Notes: generated by a model not told the origin, from the letters alone. Positions 43,651 to 53,032 are shown, numbered from the stretch's first letter. The stretch is DNA of 64,000 nt from Oscillospiraceae bacterium (GCA_902784305.1 CACZUK010000001.1:1-64000); one strand, 5' to 3'. A program made the numbers and translations.

Positions 43651-43705
43651 CGCGCGTCTGAGGGGACGAGGGGCGTCAAAGCCGCGGGAAAAAACTGTTT
43701 CGCTA

Positions 43706-43734
43706 TTGGAAAAGCGGCCGGAGCGTGCTATAAT
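43706..43734 (+). promoter_or_regulatory. Promoter of the second NhaC gene
   Basis: -35 TTGGAA (43706-43711), 17-bp spacer, -10 TATAAT (43729-43734). The 5' leader is about 210 nt and consists of dispersed repeat copy C plus a hairpin. Confidence 0.8.
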
Positions 43735-43750
43735 GGTCGGGCAGACTTGG

Positions 43751-43866
43751 GGAACCCCTGATTTCATCCGGCTTCGGTGCCTTGCGGTCTGTTTCCCGTC
43801 CAATTGCGTCCGGCTTTCCTGAAAACCACAAAGGATACCTGCGACATCCGGTCACAATCTGACGAG
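43751..43866 (-). repeat. Dispersed intergenic repeat, copy C, within the NhaC leader
   Basis: GGAACCCCTGATTTC at 43751, CTTCGGTGCCTTGCGG, CCAATTG, TGAAAACCACAAAGGA and CAATCTGACG match copy B in order. It lies in the transcribed leader of the downstream gene. Confidence 0.65.
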
Positions 43867-43896
43867 GACTATCCGCGCGGTTCACGCTCGTCAGAT
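43857..43896 (+). promoter_or_regulatory. Leader hairpin upstream of the second NhaC gene
   Basis: ATCTGACGAG and CTCGTCAGAT are perfect 10-bp complements with a 20-nt loop, 56 nt before the start codon. No T run follows. A cation-sensing leader is possible but not shown. Confidence 0.45.
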
Positions 43897-43952
43897 GAAA
43901 GCAGCGATTGCTCCGAAAAGCCTGAAAACGCAAGAGAAAGAGTGAATCCGAG

Positions 43953-45266
43953 ATGAACAAAATCAAACCCAATCCCAAGGCTTTGCTGCCGATTCTGATC
44001 TTTTTGGTCCTGTATTTGGGCTGCGGCATCTATTTCGAGTACCTCAGCCCGGAGGAGGGGCGCATGGGCTTCTACGTCATCAGCGTGGTGGTGGCCTTCG
44101 GCATCTCCCTGATCGTGGCCTTCGCCCAGAACAAGGCGCTGAGCTTTGACGAGAAAATCCACGTCTGTGCCCAGGGCATCGGGGACGACAACATCGTCAT
44201 CATGCTCTTCATCTTCCTGATGGCAGGCGCCTTCAGCGGACTGGCAAAGGCCGCGGGCGGCGCGTCCAGCACGGCCAACCTGATGCTGGACATCATTCCG
44301 GGGAACCTGGCCATTCCGGGCATGTTCCTCATCGCCTGCCTGATTTCCATGGCTATGGGCACCAGCGTGGGCACCATCACGGTGATTGTCCCCATCGCCA
44401 CGGAGATTGCCAAGACCACCAGCTTCAACCTGCCCCTGCTCATCGGCGCGGTGGTGGGCGGCGCCATGTTCGGCGACAACCTCTCCGTCATCTCCGACAC
44501 CACCATCGCCGCCACCCGGACCCAGGGCGTGGAAATGCGGGACAAGTTCCGCGAGAACATCAAAATCGCGCTGCCCGCCGCGCTGATTACCCTGGCGATT
44601 CTGGTGGTCTACACCCTGCGCAATCCGGGCACGGAGCTGGGCGCGTTTGAGTACAATGTCTGGCTGGCCCTCCCCTACTTCATCGTGCTGGTGCTGGCGC
44701 TGGTGGGCCTGAACGTGTTCCTGGTGCTGGGCCTGGGCATCGTCCTGTTTTTCGTCATCGGCGGTCTGGCCGGGACCCTGAGCTTCTCCACTGCCTTCTC
44801 CGCCATGGGCGACGGAACCACCGGCATGTTTGAGACGATGATCGTCACCATTCTGGTGGCCTCCATCAGCGCGCTGATGAAGGCTTACGGCGGCTTTGAG
44901 GCGATTCTGGCCTTCATCCGTCAGCGGGCCAGGAGCGACAAGGGCGGCATGTTCGGCATCTGCCTGCTCACCGCCTTCATGGACGTGGCCACGGCCAACA
45001 ACACGGTGGCCATCGTCATCGCGGCCCCCATCGCCAAGGAGATTTCCGAGGAGTACCATGTGGCACCCCGTCAGGTGGCCTCCCTGCTGGACACCTGCTC
45101 CTGCATCATGCAGGGCATCATCCCCTACGGCGCGCAGCTGCTGGTGGCGGCCAGCCTCAGCGGCATCACCAGCCTGGAGATTATCCCCTTCCTGTACTAC
45201 CCCTTCCTGCTGTGCGTGTGCATGGTGGCATCCATCCTCCTGAGCAGGAGCAAAGCGGAAGCCTGA
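43953..45266 (+). CDS. NhaC-family Na+/H+ antiporter-like carrier
   Basis: 437 residues with about eleven hydrophobic segments. Family landmarks are AMGTSVGTITVIVP, GGAMFGDNLSVISDTTIAATRTQG and MDVATANNTVAIVIAAPIA. It is shorter than the lysine-regulated NhaC protein at 6510 and has no L-box, so it may be a true Na+/H+ antiporter or an amino-acid exchanger. ATG 43953 is preceded by AAGAGTG with a long spacer. It is a single-gene transcript with its own promoter and terminator. Confidence 0.85.
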   Translation: MNKIKPNPKALLPILIFLVLYLGCGIYFEYLSPEEGRMGFYVISVVVAFGISLIVAFAQNKALSFDEKIHVCAQGIGDDNIVIMLFIFLMAGAFSGLAKAAGGASSTANLMLDIIPGNLAIPGMFLIACLISMAMGTSVGTITVIVPIATEIAKTTSFNLPLLIGAVVGGAMFGDNLSVISDTTIAATRTQGVEMRDKFRENIKIALPAALITLAILVVYTLRNPGTELGAFEYNVWLALPYFIVLVLALVGLNVFLVLGLGIVLFFVIGGLAGTLSFSTAFSAMGDGTTGMFETMIVTILVASISALMKAYGGFEAILAFIRQRARSDKGGMFGICLLTAFMDVATANNTVAIVIAAPIAKEISEEYHVAPRQVASLLDTCSCIMQGIIPYGAQLLVAASLSGITSLEIIPFLYYPFLLCVCMVASILLSRSKAEA

Positions 45267-45289
45267 GCGTGCTCCCCTGAACAAAGAAC

Positions 45290-45325
45290 AGACCCGGCCG
45301 GTTTCGGTCGGGTCTGAACGTTTTT
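45290..45325 (+). terminator. Terminator of the second NhaC gene
   Basis: AGACCCGGCCG and CGGTCGGGTCT form an 11-bp stem (one G-T pair), then GAACGTTTTT. Confidence 0.85.
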
Positions 45326-45383
45326 GGGGATAATCAGGGCGAAAACAGATGAAAAACGCCATTTTTATCGACCATGGATGCGG

Positions 45384-45980
45384 TCAGTCGTCGTAGAGGG
45401 CGGACTGCTCGTAGACCATGCTCATGCGCAGGTCCGGGACGATCCAGGGAGCGGCACCCAGCACCAGCAGGACGTAGGAGGCCCAGCGGACGGGCGTGAA
45501 GAAGGAGCAAATCAGGGCCAGAACCTCAATGGCGAAGGTGATAAGCTCCTTTTTGCTCTCGTCCATCACCTGGTTCAGGATGACGCAGTCCTTCGAGTGG
45601 ACGATGGCCTGCTGAAGCAGTACATAGCTGAAAAACTCCAGCAGACTGATGAGCACATACACGGTGGTGGGCAGCTGAGCGAAGTGGGTTCTGCCCACCC
45701 AGCTGGTGGTGACGGGGAAAAAGGAGAGGGTGAACAGGTAAAAGAGGTTCGCCCAGAGAATCTTCCCGTTGACGTGGCTGGCAACCTGGAGCAGATGGTG
45801 GTGGTTGACCCAGTGGGTGCCCACCATGATGAAGCTCACCAGGTAGGACACCGCCAGCGGCAGCAGGCTGAGCAGGGCCTCCAGCCCCTCCCCCTCCGGC
45901 ACCTGAATGAGCAGAATGGTGATGGTGATGATGATGGCGATGACGCCGTCGCTGAACGCTTCCAGTCTCCCTTTGGTCAT
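45384..45980 (-). CDS. TMEM175-family (DUF1211) potassium-channel-like membrane protein
   Basis: 198 residues with about six hydrophobic helices. The family signature RxxxFSDGVxAI is at residues 5-16 (RLEAFSDGVIAI), followed by TITILLIQVP and WVNHHHLL. Bacterial TMEM175 proteins form K+ channels. ATG 45980 follows AAGGAGG. A much longer open frame continues upstream but is antisense to the sensor gene. It is a single-gene unit. Confidence 0.9.
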   Translation of the reverse strand: MTKGRLEAFSDGVIAIIITITILLIQVPEGEGLEALLSLLPLAVSYLVSFIMVGTHWVNHHHLLQVASHVNGKILWANLFYLFTLSFFPVTTSWVGRTHFAQLPTTVYVLISLLEFFSYVLLQQAIVHSKDCVILNQVMDESKKELITFAIEVLALICSFFTPVRWASYVLLVLGAAPWIVPDLRMSMVYEQSALYDD

Positions 45981-46002
45981 AGTGCATCCTCCTTTTTGGG
46001 CC

Positions 46003-46031
46003 ATTATACCCCAGCGCCGGGGAAAATGCAA
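46003..46031 (-). promoter_or_regulatory. Promoter of the TMEM175 gene
   Basis: -35 TTGCAT (46031-46026), 17-bp spacer, -10 TATAAT (46008-46003). Confidence 0.85.
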
Positions 46032-46106
46032 GATAATCCGAAACGCAGGCTTTTTTGCAATTATCTCCGGATTCAGGGTGTTGAGATACAATTTACAGAA
46101 TCGGTC

Positions 46107-46135
46107 TTGCATGCTGAATGGGGTTGTGTTAAGAT
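46107..46135 (+). promoter_or_regulatory. Promoter of the two-sensor operon
   Basis: -35 TTGCAT (46107-46112), 17-bp spacer, -10 TAAGAT (46130-46135). Confidence 0.7.
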
Positions 46136-46178
46136 ATAACAAATAGTCAATCAAAACTCCCGAAAGGAAGGATGACCT

Positions 46179-49100
46179 ATGCTGCTGCGAAGAAATCAGA
46201 CCGCTGTACAAGCTGGAAAGCGGTTCAAATGTATATTGTCTCTGGGGCTGTGCCTGCTCCTCACCGCTGTGACACTCTGCCCCTTCCCTGCCCGGGCCGA
46301 GAAGGCGCAGCAGAAGACTGTGCGGGTGGGCTGGTATGAATCCACCTACTGCTACCGGGACAAATTCGGCCGCAGAAAGGGCGTGGCCTACGAGTATCAG
46401 CAGAAGGTCGCCGCCCACACCGGCTGGAAGTACGAGTATGTGGAGGACAGCTGGCCCAACCTGCTCCAGAAGCTGATGGACGGAGAAATCGACCTGCTCA
46501 GCGATGTCTCCTATAAAAAGGAGCGCACGGGTCACATGCTCTACTCCGCGCTGGCCATGGGCGCGGAGTCCTATTACCTTTATATCGACTCGGAGAACAC
46601 GGAAATCACGCCGGAGAATCTCAGCACCCTGAACGGAAAGAACGTCGGCGTCAACAAGGGCAGCTTCCAGGAGGGTCTGCTCCGGAACTGGGCCGAGCAG
46701 AACGATTTGTCGGTAAACATTGTGGAGCTGACGGACGACGAGACCTATTTCATGACCATGCTGGCAAACGGCGATATTGACGCCCTGGTCGCCATGGACA
46801 ATCTGGGCTCGGAGAAGCGGGTCGTCCCGGTGTGCAAAATCGGTGCCTCGGATTACTTCTTTGCCGTCAACAAGCAGCGCCCGGACCTGCTCAATGAGCT
46901 CAACAGCGCCCTGTCCGCCATTCAGGACGAGGACCCCTATTACAATCAGAATATTACAAAGGAAGCCGTCAGCCTGATGAAGACCAACGCCTTCGCCACC
47001 CCGGCGCAGGAGAGCTGGCTGGAGGCGCACGGGACGATTCGCGTGGGATACTGGGACAACTACCTGCCCTTCTGCGCGGCGGACAAGAAGACGGGCGAGC
47101 TGACCGGTGCCTTGAAGGACTATCTGAACCAGGCATCCAACTGCCTGAAAAACGCGAACATCCGCTTTGAGGCGGTGCCCTACCCCTCCACGGACGCGGC
47201 CCTGGCGGCCATGAAGGACGGGAAAATCGACTGCGTGTTCCCGGTGAATCTGAGCACCTTCGAGGGAGAGGAACGGGGCGTGCTGAGCGTCAACCCCATC
47301 ATGCGCACCGAAATGAGCCTGCTGATGCGCTCGGAGGAGCGGCTGGAGCGGGAGAGCGGTCAGACCCAGACCGTGGCCATTGACGCGGGAAACAGCAATT
47401 TTGAGACCTTTGTCAAGGACGATTTGCCGGACTGGACCATTCAGTCCTGCCCCACCATGGAGGACTGCTTCCGCTCGGTCAAGAACCGGACGGCGGACGG
47501 CGTGCTGGCCTGCACCTACCGCATGAACGTCTACGAGCCCATGCGCATCAAGTACAAGCTGGTCGCCGTGCCCACAGGCGAGACGATGGAGCTGACCTTC
47601 GCCGTGCGCTCGGACAACCATACCCTCTTCTCCATCCTGGATAAGATTGTGAATCTGACTCCGGAGGAGGATATGCAGTACGCGCTGTCCAACTACCTGT
47701 ACACCACCAGAAAAATCTCCTTCGTGGACTTTCTGGAGGACAACTGGATAGCCATGATGGTGGCCATCTCAGCCGTCTTCTTCCTCATCATCTTCCTGCT
47801 GGTTCAGAAGCTCAAGGCGGAGCGCAAGGCCAACGAGCAGCAGCGCCTGCTGGAGGAGGCCGCGGAGATTGTGAAGCTCAAGCAGACCATCTCCTCCCTG
47901 CTGGACAACATGCCCGGCATGAACTACACCAAGGACGCCCAAACCGGCGCCTATCTGGCCTGCAACCTGGCCTTTGCGTCCTTCGCCCGCAAAAAGACGC
48001 CGGAGGAGGTCGTCGGCCTCACCGCCGCGGAGATTTTCGACGAGGAGACGGCGAAGCGCTACCAGGAGGACGACAAAATGGCGCTGTCCATGGACGAGCC
48101 TTACATCTTCTTCGAGGACACCCGGGACCCGGAGGGCGAGCGGCGGCAGATTAAGACCACCAAGCTGAAGTACACCGACGCCGCCGGACGGCTGTGCGTG
48201 CTGGGCAACTCCGTGGACGTGACCATGGACATGGTGCGGATTCACCGGGGGTCTGTGTCCAGCCCCGAGGACTACGAAAGCGCCCGGCGCACCGGCATCA
48301 TCTATGCCCACATCGCCCAGGCGCTGGCCCAGGGCTACACGGACCTGTACTACATCAATCTGGACACCGAGGGGTACATCGAATACCGCACGGATGAAAA
48401 CAGCGGCACTCTGGCGGAAATTCGGCGCGGCTGGCACTTCTTTGAACAGTGTCAGATTGAGTCGGAGCAGGTGGTGTATGTGGAGGACCGGGAGGCCGTG
48501 CAGAAGGCGCTGCAGCGGAAAACGCTGGTGGCGGAGCTGGAGCGCAGCAACACCTTTATCATGACCTACCGCCTGAACGGGAAGAAGGGTCCCTTCTATG
48601 TCAACATGACGGTCACGCGCATGAAGGACGACGAGCGCTATATCATCATGGGCGTCACGGACGTGGACGAGCAGATGAAGCAGCGGCTGTCCTCCCAGCG
48701 GGCGAAGGAGGAGCGCATCGCCTACGCCCGCCTGAACGCCCTCACCGGCGACTTCCTGTGCGTCTATGTGGTGGTTCCGGAGAGCGGTTTCTACCGCGAG
48801 TACAGCGAAAGCTCCGGCTTGCAGGCCTTCTCCCTGCCCAAGGAGGGCACGGATTTCTTCGGGGATTCCGCGCAGCGGGGCCGGAATGTGATTTATCATG
48901 AGGATTTGGACCGGTTCCTTGCGGCCTTTACCGCGGAAACTGTTTTGGGAGATATTGAGCGCCACGGCATCTTCTCCATGACCTATCGGCTGATGATGAA
49001 CGGCAAGCCCCGCTATGTGCAGCTCAAGGCGGCCATGGTGGTGGAAAAGGAGGGCCCGCGCCTGGTCGTGGGCATCAACGACATCGACGCGCAGGTCCGT

Positions 49101-49622
49101 CAGGAGGAGGCCTATGCCCGCAACCTCGCCCAGGCGCGGATTGAGGCCACCATCGACTCCCTGACCCATGTGAAGAACCGCCACGCCTACCGGCTGGCGG
49201 AGGAAGAGCTGAACCGTCAGATCCAGGCGGGCTGCGCCCCGGACTTTGCCGTGGTGGTGCTGGATGTCAACGATTTGAAGAAGGTCAACGACACCGCCGG
49301 ACACGAGGCGGGCGATGAGCTGCTGCGCAGCGCCTGCAAGGTCATCTGTGAGATTTTCAAGCACAGCCCGGTCTTCCGAATCGGCGGCGACGAGTTCGCG
49401 GTCATTTCCAAAGAGAACGACTACGCCTGCATGGAACAGCTCATTGAGCGGGTGGCCGCGCACAATCTGGAGGCGCAGCGCAGCGGAGGCATCGTCATCG
49501 CCTGCGGCATGTCCAAATTCGAGGGAGACGAGAGCGTTTCGGCCGTGTTTGAGCGCGCGGACCAGAGCATGTACGAGAACAAGAGCGAGCTGAAGAAGAG
49601 AAAAGCCGCCGCGCAGACGTGA
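46179..49622 (+). CDS. Membrane diguanylate cyclase with two solute-binding domains and PAS-like modules
   Basis: 1,147 residues. The signal peptide (LSLGLCLLLTAVTL) is followed by two extracytoplasmic SBP_bac_3-type domains: about 48-270 (VRVGWYESTYCYRDKFGR) and about 280-510 (IRVGYWDNYLPFCAADK). A membrane helix lies at about 525-545. A PAS at about 570-680 (SLLDNMPGMNYTKDA) and two further PAS-like modules follow, ending in a GGDEF domain with intact IGGDEF (about 1068). It should sense amino acids or similar solutes outside the cell and make c-di-GMP inside. ATG 46179 follows AAAGGAAGG. The next gene shares its PAS and second module, so the two probably arose by duplication and domain exchange. 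Confidence 0.9.
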   Translation: MLLRRNQTAVQAGKRFKCILSLGLCLLLTAVTLCPFPARAEKAQQKTVRVGWYESTYCYRDKFGRRKGVAYEYQQKVAAHTGWKYEYVEDSWPNLLQKLMDGEIDLLSDVSYKKERTGHMLYSALAMGAESYYLYIDSENTEITPENLSTLNGKNVGVNKGSFQEGLLRNWAEQNDLSVNIVELTDDETYFMTMLANGDIDALVAMDNLGSEKRVVPVCKIGASDYFFAVNKQRPDLLNELNSALSAIQDEDPYYNQNITKEAVSLMKTNAFATPAQESWLEAHGTIRVGYWDNYLPFCAADKKTGELTGALKDYLNQASNCLKNANIRFEAVPYPSTDAALAAMKDGKIDCVFPVNLSTFEGEERGVLSVNPIMRTEMSLLMRSEERLERESGQTQTVAIDAGNSNFETFVKDDLPDWTIQSCPTMEDCFRSVKNRTADGVLACTYRMNVYEPMRIKYKLVAVPTGETMELTFAVRSDNHTLFSILDKIVNLTPEEDMQYALSNYLYTTRKISFVDFLEDNWIAMMVAISAVFFLIIFLLVQKLKAERKANEQQRLLEEAAEIVKLKQTISSLLDNMPGMNYTKDAQTGAYLACNLAFASFARKKTPEEVVGLTAAEIFDEETAKRYQEDDKMALSMDEPYIFFEDTRDPEGERRQIKTTKLKYTDAAGRLCVLGNSVDVTMDMVRIHRGSVSSPEDYESARRTGIIYAHIAQALAQGYTDLYYINLDTEGYIEYRTDENSGTLAEIRRGWHFFEQCQIESEQVVYVEDREAVQKALQRKTLVAELERSNTFIMTYRLNGKKGPFYVNMTVTRMKDDERYIIMGVTDVDEQMKQRLSSQRAKEERIAYARLNALTGDFLCVYVVVPESGFYREYSESSGLQAFSLPKEGTDFFGDSAQRGRNVIYHEDLDRFLAAFTAETVLGDIERHGIFSMTYRLMMNGKPRYVQLKAAMVVEKEGPRLVVGINDIDAQVRQEEAYARNLAQARIEATIDSLTHVKNRHAYRLAEEELNRQIQAGCAPDFAVVVLDVNDLKKVNDTAGHEAGDELLRSACKVICEIFKHSPVFRIGGDEFAVISKENDYACMEQLIERVAAHNLEAQRSGGIVIACGMSKFEGDESVSAVFERADQSMYENKSELKKRKAAAQT

Positions 49623-49694
49623 AAGGCGCAGCGCACGGAGCAAAGATGCGGCGCTGCGCGCAAAGGCGTGCGAAGCTGAAGAAGGTGAAGAGAG

Positions 49695-52600
49695 ATGTAT
49701 TATTCCTTAATCGGCCTGCTGGCCGTTCTGACGCTGTTCATTGTGAACCGCGATATTCTGCACAACGTCAGCGTCTGCTATGACAAGCCCGTCTGGAGCG
49801 CCTACAGAAGGTTCCTGTTTGCCGTGCTGGCGTACTATATTACGGATATTTTGTGGGGCATTTTGGAGAACCGAAAGCTGGTGGCGCTGCTCTTTGCCGA
49901 CACGACCGTGTACTATGTGGCCATGGGAATGGGCGTGCTGTTCTGGGCGCAGTACACCGTGTCCTACCTGAACGAGGACCACGCCTTTGGCCGCTATCTG
50001 GTGTACACCGCCTGCATCACCGCGGGGCTGCTGACGCTGTTCTCTCTGGTCAATGTCTGCGTTCCGGTGCTCTTCACGGTGGACAGCGACTGCGTCTACC
50101 ATGCCCTTCCCCTGCGCCATGTGATGCTGGCCGTGCAGGTTGTGCTGCTCTTCCTCCTGTCGCTCTACGCCCTGGCCTCCCTGCGTCGGATGGGCGCTGT
50201 GGGCGAAAAGGGGCAGCGCTATCGGACGCTGGGGTACTTTGGCCTGATTATGGGCTCGTTTCTGTTCGTGCAGCTCTGGTATCCGCTGCTGCCGCTCTAC
50301 ACCATCGCGTATATGCTGGGCACCAGCATGATGCACTCCTTCATCGCCATTGATGAGCGGGAGGAGTACCGGCGCGGACAGGAGGAGGCGGAAAAAATCG
50401 CCGAGCTCACCAAAACCGTCATCTCTCTGCTGGACAACATGCCCGGCCTGACCTTTGCCAAGGACGCGAAAACCGGCGTGTATCTGGCCTGCAATCAGGC
50501 CTTTGCGGAATACGCCCAAAAGCAGAGCCCGGAGGACGTGACAGGGCTCACCGACGAGCAGATTTTCGATGCCGAGACGGCGGCCCACTTTGTGGCCGAT
50601 GACAGAATCGCCCTGTCCATGAGCAAGCCCTACATTTTCTATGAGGATGTCCCGGACGCCGCGGGGAATCAGCGGCAGCTCCAGACCACGAAAATCAAGT
50701 ACAAGGACGCCTTTGGCCGGATTTGCGTCCTGGGTATGTGCCAGGATGTCACGGATTTTGTGCGCGTGCAGCACGAAAACGCCATGACAAAGGAGGCCTA
50801 TGAGAGCGCGGTGAGCTCGGGGCTGATGTACACCCACATCGCCCAGACGCTGGCGCGCGACTACACGGACATGTTCTATGTCAACACGGATACGGAGGAG
50901 TTCATCGAGTACCGCAAGGGGGATGTGAGCAAATCCCTGGCCGAAATGCGGCGCGGCTGGCACTTTTTCAGCGATTGCAAGGAGGAGCTGTGCGAGAACG
51001 TCTTCCCGGCTGACCGGGCGGCCTTCCTTCAGGCGATGGACCGGCAGACGCTGATGAAGGCGCTGAGCCGGAAGAACACCTTCATCATGACCTACCGGCA
51101 GATGAGCGAAACCGGCCCGATTTACGTCAGCATGAAGGTCTCTCTGATGGAGGACGACGAACAGTTCATCATCATCGGCATCACCAACGTCAACGCCCAG
51201 ATGCGCGACGCCATGGCCAAGAGTGAAGCCCTGTCAGAGGCCCTGGCCCTGGCGGAGCAGGCGAACAGGGCGAAAACCTCCTTCCTCTCCAGCATGAGCC
51301 ATGAGATTCGCACGCCCATGAACGCCATCATCGGCCTGGACACGCTGGCGCTGAAGAAGGAGAATCTGGACGCGGAGACCCGCAACTATCTGGAGAAAAT
51401 CGGCGGCAGCGCCCGGCACCTGCTCTCCCTCATCAACGACATTCTCGATATGAGCCGCATTGAATCCGGCCGCGTGGTGCTGCGCAGAGAGGTGTTCTCC
51501 TTCGGCGCCATGCTGGAGCAGATCAACACCATGGTTCTCTCCCAGTGCTCGGATAAGGGCATCACCTACGAGTGCCGGGTGCTGAGCCAGATGGAGGAGT
51601 GCTATATCGGTGACGATATGAAGCTCAAGGAGGTGCTCATCAACATCCTCTCCAACGCCGTCAAATTCACCGAGGCGCCCGGCAGCGTCACGCTGACGGT
51701 GGAGCGCACAGCGGAGCTGGAGGAGCAGTCCACCCTGCGTTTCCGGGTCAGGGATACCGGAATCGGCATGGACAAGGAGTTTATCCCGAAGATTTTTGAC
51801 GCCTTTTCTCAGGAGGACGGCAGCCGGAAGAACAAATACGGCAGCACCGGCCTGGGCATGGCCATCACCAAGCGCATTGTGGAGATGATGAACGGCTCCA
51901 TCGACGTGGAGTCCGAAAAGGGCGTCGGAACGGAGTTTACCGTGACGGTCACGCTGAGAAACTTCGACCAGAAGAGCGCGCAGCAGGACGGCGGAATCGA
52001 CCCGCGCGCACTGCATGTTCTGGTGGTGGACGACGACCCCATCGAGGCCGAGCACGCCAGAATGGTGCTGGAGGAGGCGGGCGTCCGGACGGACACCTGC
52101 ACCAGCGGACTGAACGCCCTGCGCATGATGGAGGTGCAGAGCACCAAGCAACGGCCCTACAACATGGTGCTGATGGACTGGGATATGCCGGGCATGAACG
52201 GTATCGAGACCTTTGCGGAAATCCGCAGGCAGTACGACAGCGCAAGCACCGTGGTGGTCCTCACGGCCTACAGCTGGGACGACATTCAGGAGGAGGCCAG
52301 GCGCGTGGGCGTGGACAGCTTCCTGACTAAGCCGCTGCTCACCGAGAGCGTCCTCGAACAGCTTGAGGGGATTGCCCGCAGGAGCCGCCTGAATCTGCGT
52401 CAGAAGAAAAAGCGCTCGGAGCTGGCGGGACGCCGCGTCCTGCTGGCCGAGGATATGGAAATCAACGCTGAAATCATGATGGATACCCTTGAAATGGAGA
52501 GTATCCGGGCAGATCATGCGGAAAACGGCGCAATTGCCGTGGAAATGTTCGAGAAAAGCCCGGTGGGAACCTACGCGGCGATTCTGATGGATGTGCGCAT

Positions 52601-52823
52601 GCCCGTCATGGACGGTCTGGAGGCCACAGCCGCCATCCGCGCCCTCTCCCGGACGGACGCGAAGCGGATTCCCATCATCGCCCTGACCGCCAACGCCTTC
52701 GACGAGGATGTGCAGCTCTCGCTCCAGTCGGGCATGAACGCCCACCTGAGCAAGCCGGTGGAATCAGAGCAGCTCATTCGGGTGCTGGGCGAGCTGGTCT
52801 ACGAGGCGGAGGAGGCCAGGTGA
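49695..52823 (+). CDS. Hybrid sensor histidine kinase with two receiver domains
   Basis: 1,042 residues. About seven N-terminal membrane helices (1-220) are followed by a PAS at about 245-350 (SLLDNMPGLTFAKDA) and a second PAS-like module (about 370-490). HisKA carries the phospho-acceptor His in SMSHEIRTPMN (about 534). The HATPase N box is NILSNAVKF, with DTGIGM and GSTGLGMAITK. Two receivers follow: VVDDDP/MDWDMPG/LTKPL (about 775-895) and LAEDMEINAE/MDVRMPVMDG/LSKPV (about 920-1035). There is no HPt domain. ATG 49695 lies 72 bp after the cyclase gene, so it is probably co-transcribed. No output partner is nearby. Confidence 0.92.
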   Translation: MYYSLIGLLAVLTLFIVNRDILHNVSVCYDKPVWSAYRRFLFAVLAYYITDILWGILENRKLVALLFADTTVYYVAMGMGVLFWAQYTVSYLNEDHAFGRYLVYTACITAGLLTLFSLVNVCVPVLFTVDSDCVYHALPLRHVMLAVQVVLLFLLSLYALASLRRMGAVGEKGQRYRTLGYFGLIMGSFLFVQLWYPLLPLYTIAYMLGTSMMHSFIAIDEREEYRRGQEEAEKIAELTKTVISLLDNMPGLTFAKDAKTGVYLACNQAFAEYAQKQSPEDVTGLTDEQIFDAETAAHFVADDRIALSMSKPYIFYEDVPDAAGNQRQLQTTKIKYKDAFGRICVLGMCQDVTDFVRVQHENAMTKEAYESAVSSGLMYTHIAQTLARDYTDMFYVNTDTEEFIEYRKGDVSKSLAEMRRGWHFFSDCKEELCENVFPADRAAFLQAMDRQTLMKALSRKNTFIMTYRQMSETGPIYVSMKVSLMEDDEQFIIIGITNVNAQMRDAMAKSEALSEALALAEQANRAKTSFLSSMSHEIRTPMNAIIGLDTLALKKENLDAETRNYLEKIGGSARHLLSLINDILDMSRIESGRVVLRREVFSFGAMLEQINTMVLSQCSDKGITYECRVLSQMEECYIGDDMKLKEVLINILSNAVKFTEAPGSVTLTVERTAELEEQSTLRFRVRDTGIGMDKEFIPKIFDAFSQEDGSRKNKYGSTGLGMAITKRIVEMMNGSIDVESEKGVGTEFTVTVTLRNFDQKSAQQDGGIDPRALHVLVVDDDPIEAEHARMVLEEAGVRTDTCTSGLNALRMMEVQSTKQRPYNMVLMDWDMPGMNGIETFAEIRRQYDSASTVVVLTAYSWDDIQEEARRVGVDSFLTKPLLTESVLEQLEGIARRSRLNLRQKKKRSELAGRRVLLAEDMEINAEIMMDTLEMESIRADHAENGAIAVEMFEKSPVGTYAAILMDVRMPVMDGLEATAAIRALSRTDAKRIPIIALTANAFDEDVQLSLQSGMNAHLSKPVESEQLIRVLGELVYEAEEAR

Positions 52824-52828
52824 TTTCC

Positions 52829-52871
52829 GCGTCCCCTTCCCCATCCGGGCGCGCTGGGAGAAGGGGACGCT
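52829..52871 (+). terminator. Hairpin after the sensor operon
   Basis: GCGTCCCCTT and AAGGGGACGC pair across a long loop. There is no T run, so termination is uncertain. Confidence 0.4.
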
Positions 52872-52929
52872 GTGAGTCTGGGCCGCGAAGCATCCGCCGC
52901 GGTTTTCCACACCTCGCGCTCTGCGCGGA

Positions 52930-52997
52930 AAAAAAGCGGAACCATCGTTTCAAGCCGTGTTGAGACGATGGTTCCGCTGCCGGAGAGCTCCATGTAA
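52930..52997 (-). ncRNA. Candidate small RNA of about 70-75 nt
   Basis: A promoter at 53004-53032 should start transcription near 52997. Only about 25 nt later, a long stem begins: GCGGAACCATCGT with ACGATGGTTCCGC, ending in TTTTTTT. The unit is promoter plus terminator with no room for a normal gene. A short frame (MELSGSGTIV) spans the hairpin but lacks a ribosome site. The rest of 52824-53186 contains nothing else I recognise. Confidence 0.5.
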
Positions 52998-53003
52998 TCT
53001 GTT

Positions 53004-53032
53004 ATTATACACCTTTCTTTCCCTCCGGTCAA
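53004..53032 (-). promoter_or_regulatory. Promoter of the candidate small RNA
   Basis: -35 TTGACC (53032-53027), 17-bp spacer, -10 TATAAT (53009-53004). Confidence 0.75.

Noticed and set aside
40777..43803. Open frame of 1,008 codons on the minus strand
   Set aside because: It is antisense to the GH32 and MFS genes, which have clear motifs and ribosome sites, and it is made of His/Gln/Gly-rich shadow sequence.
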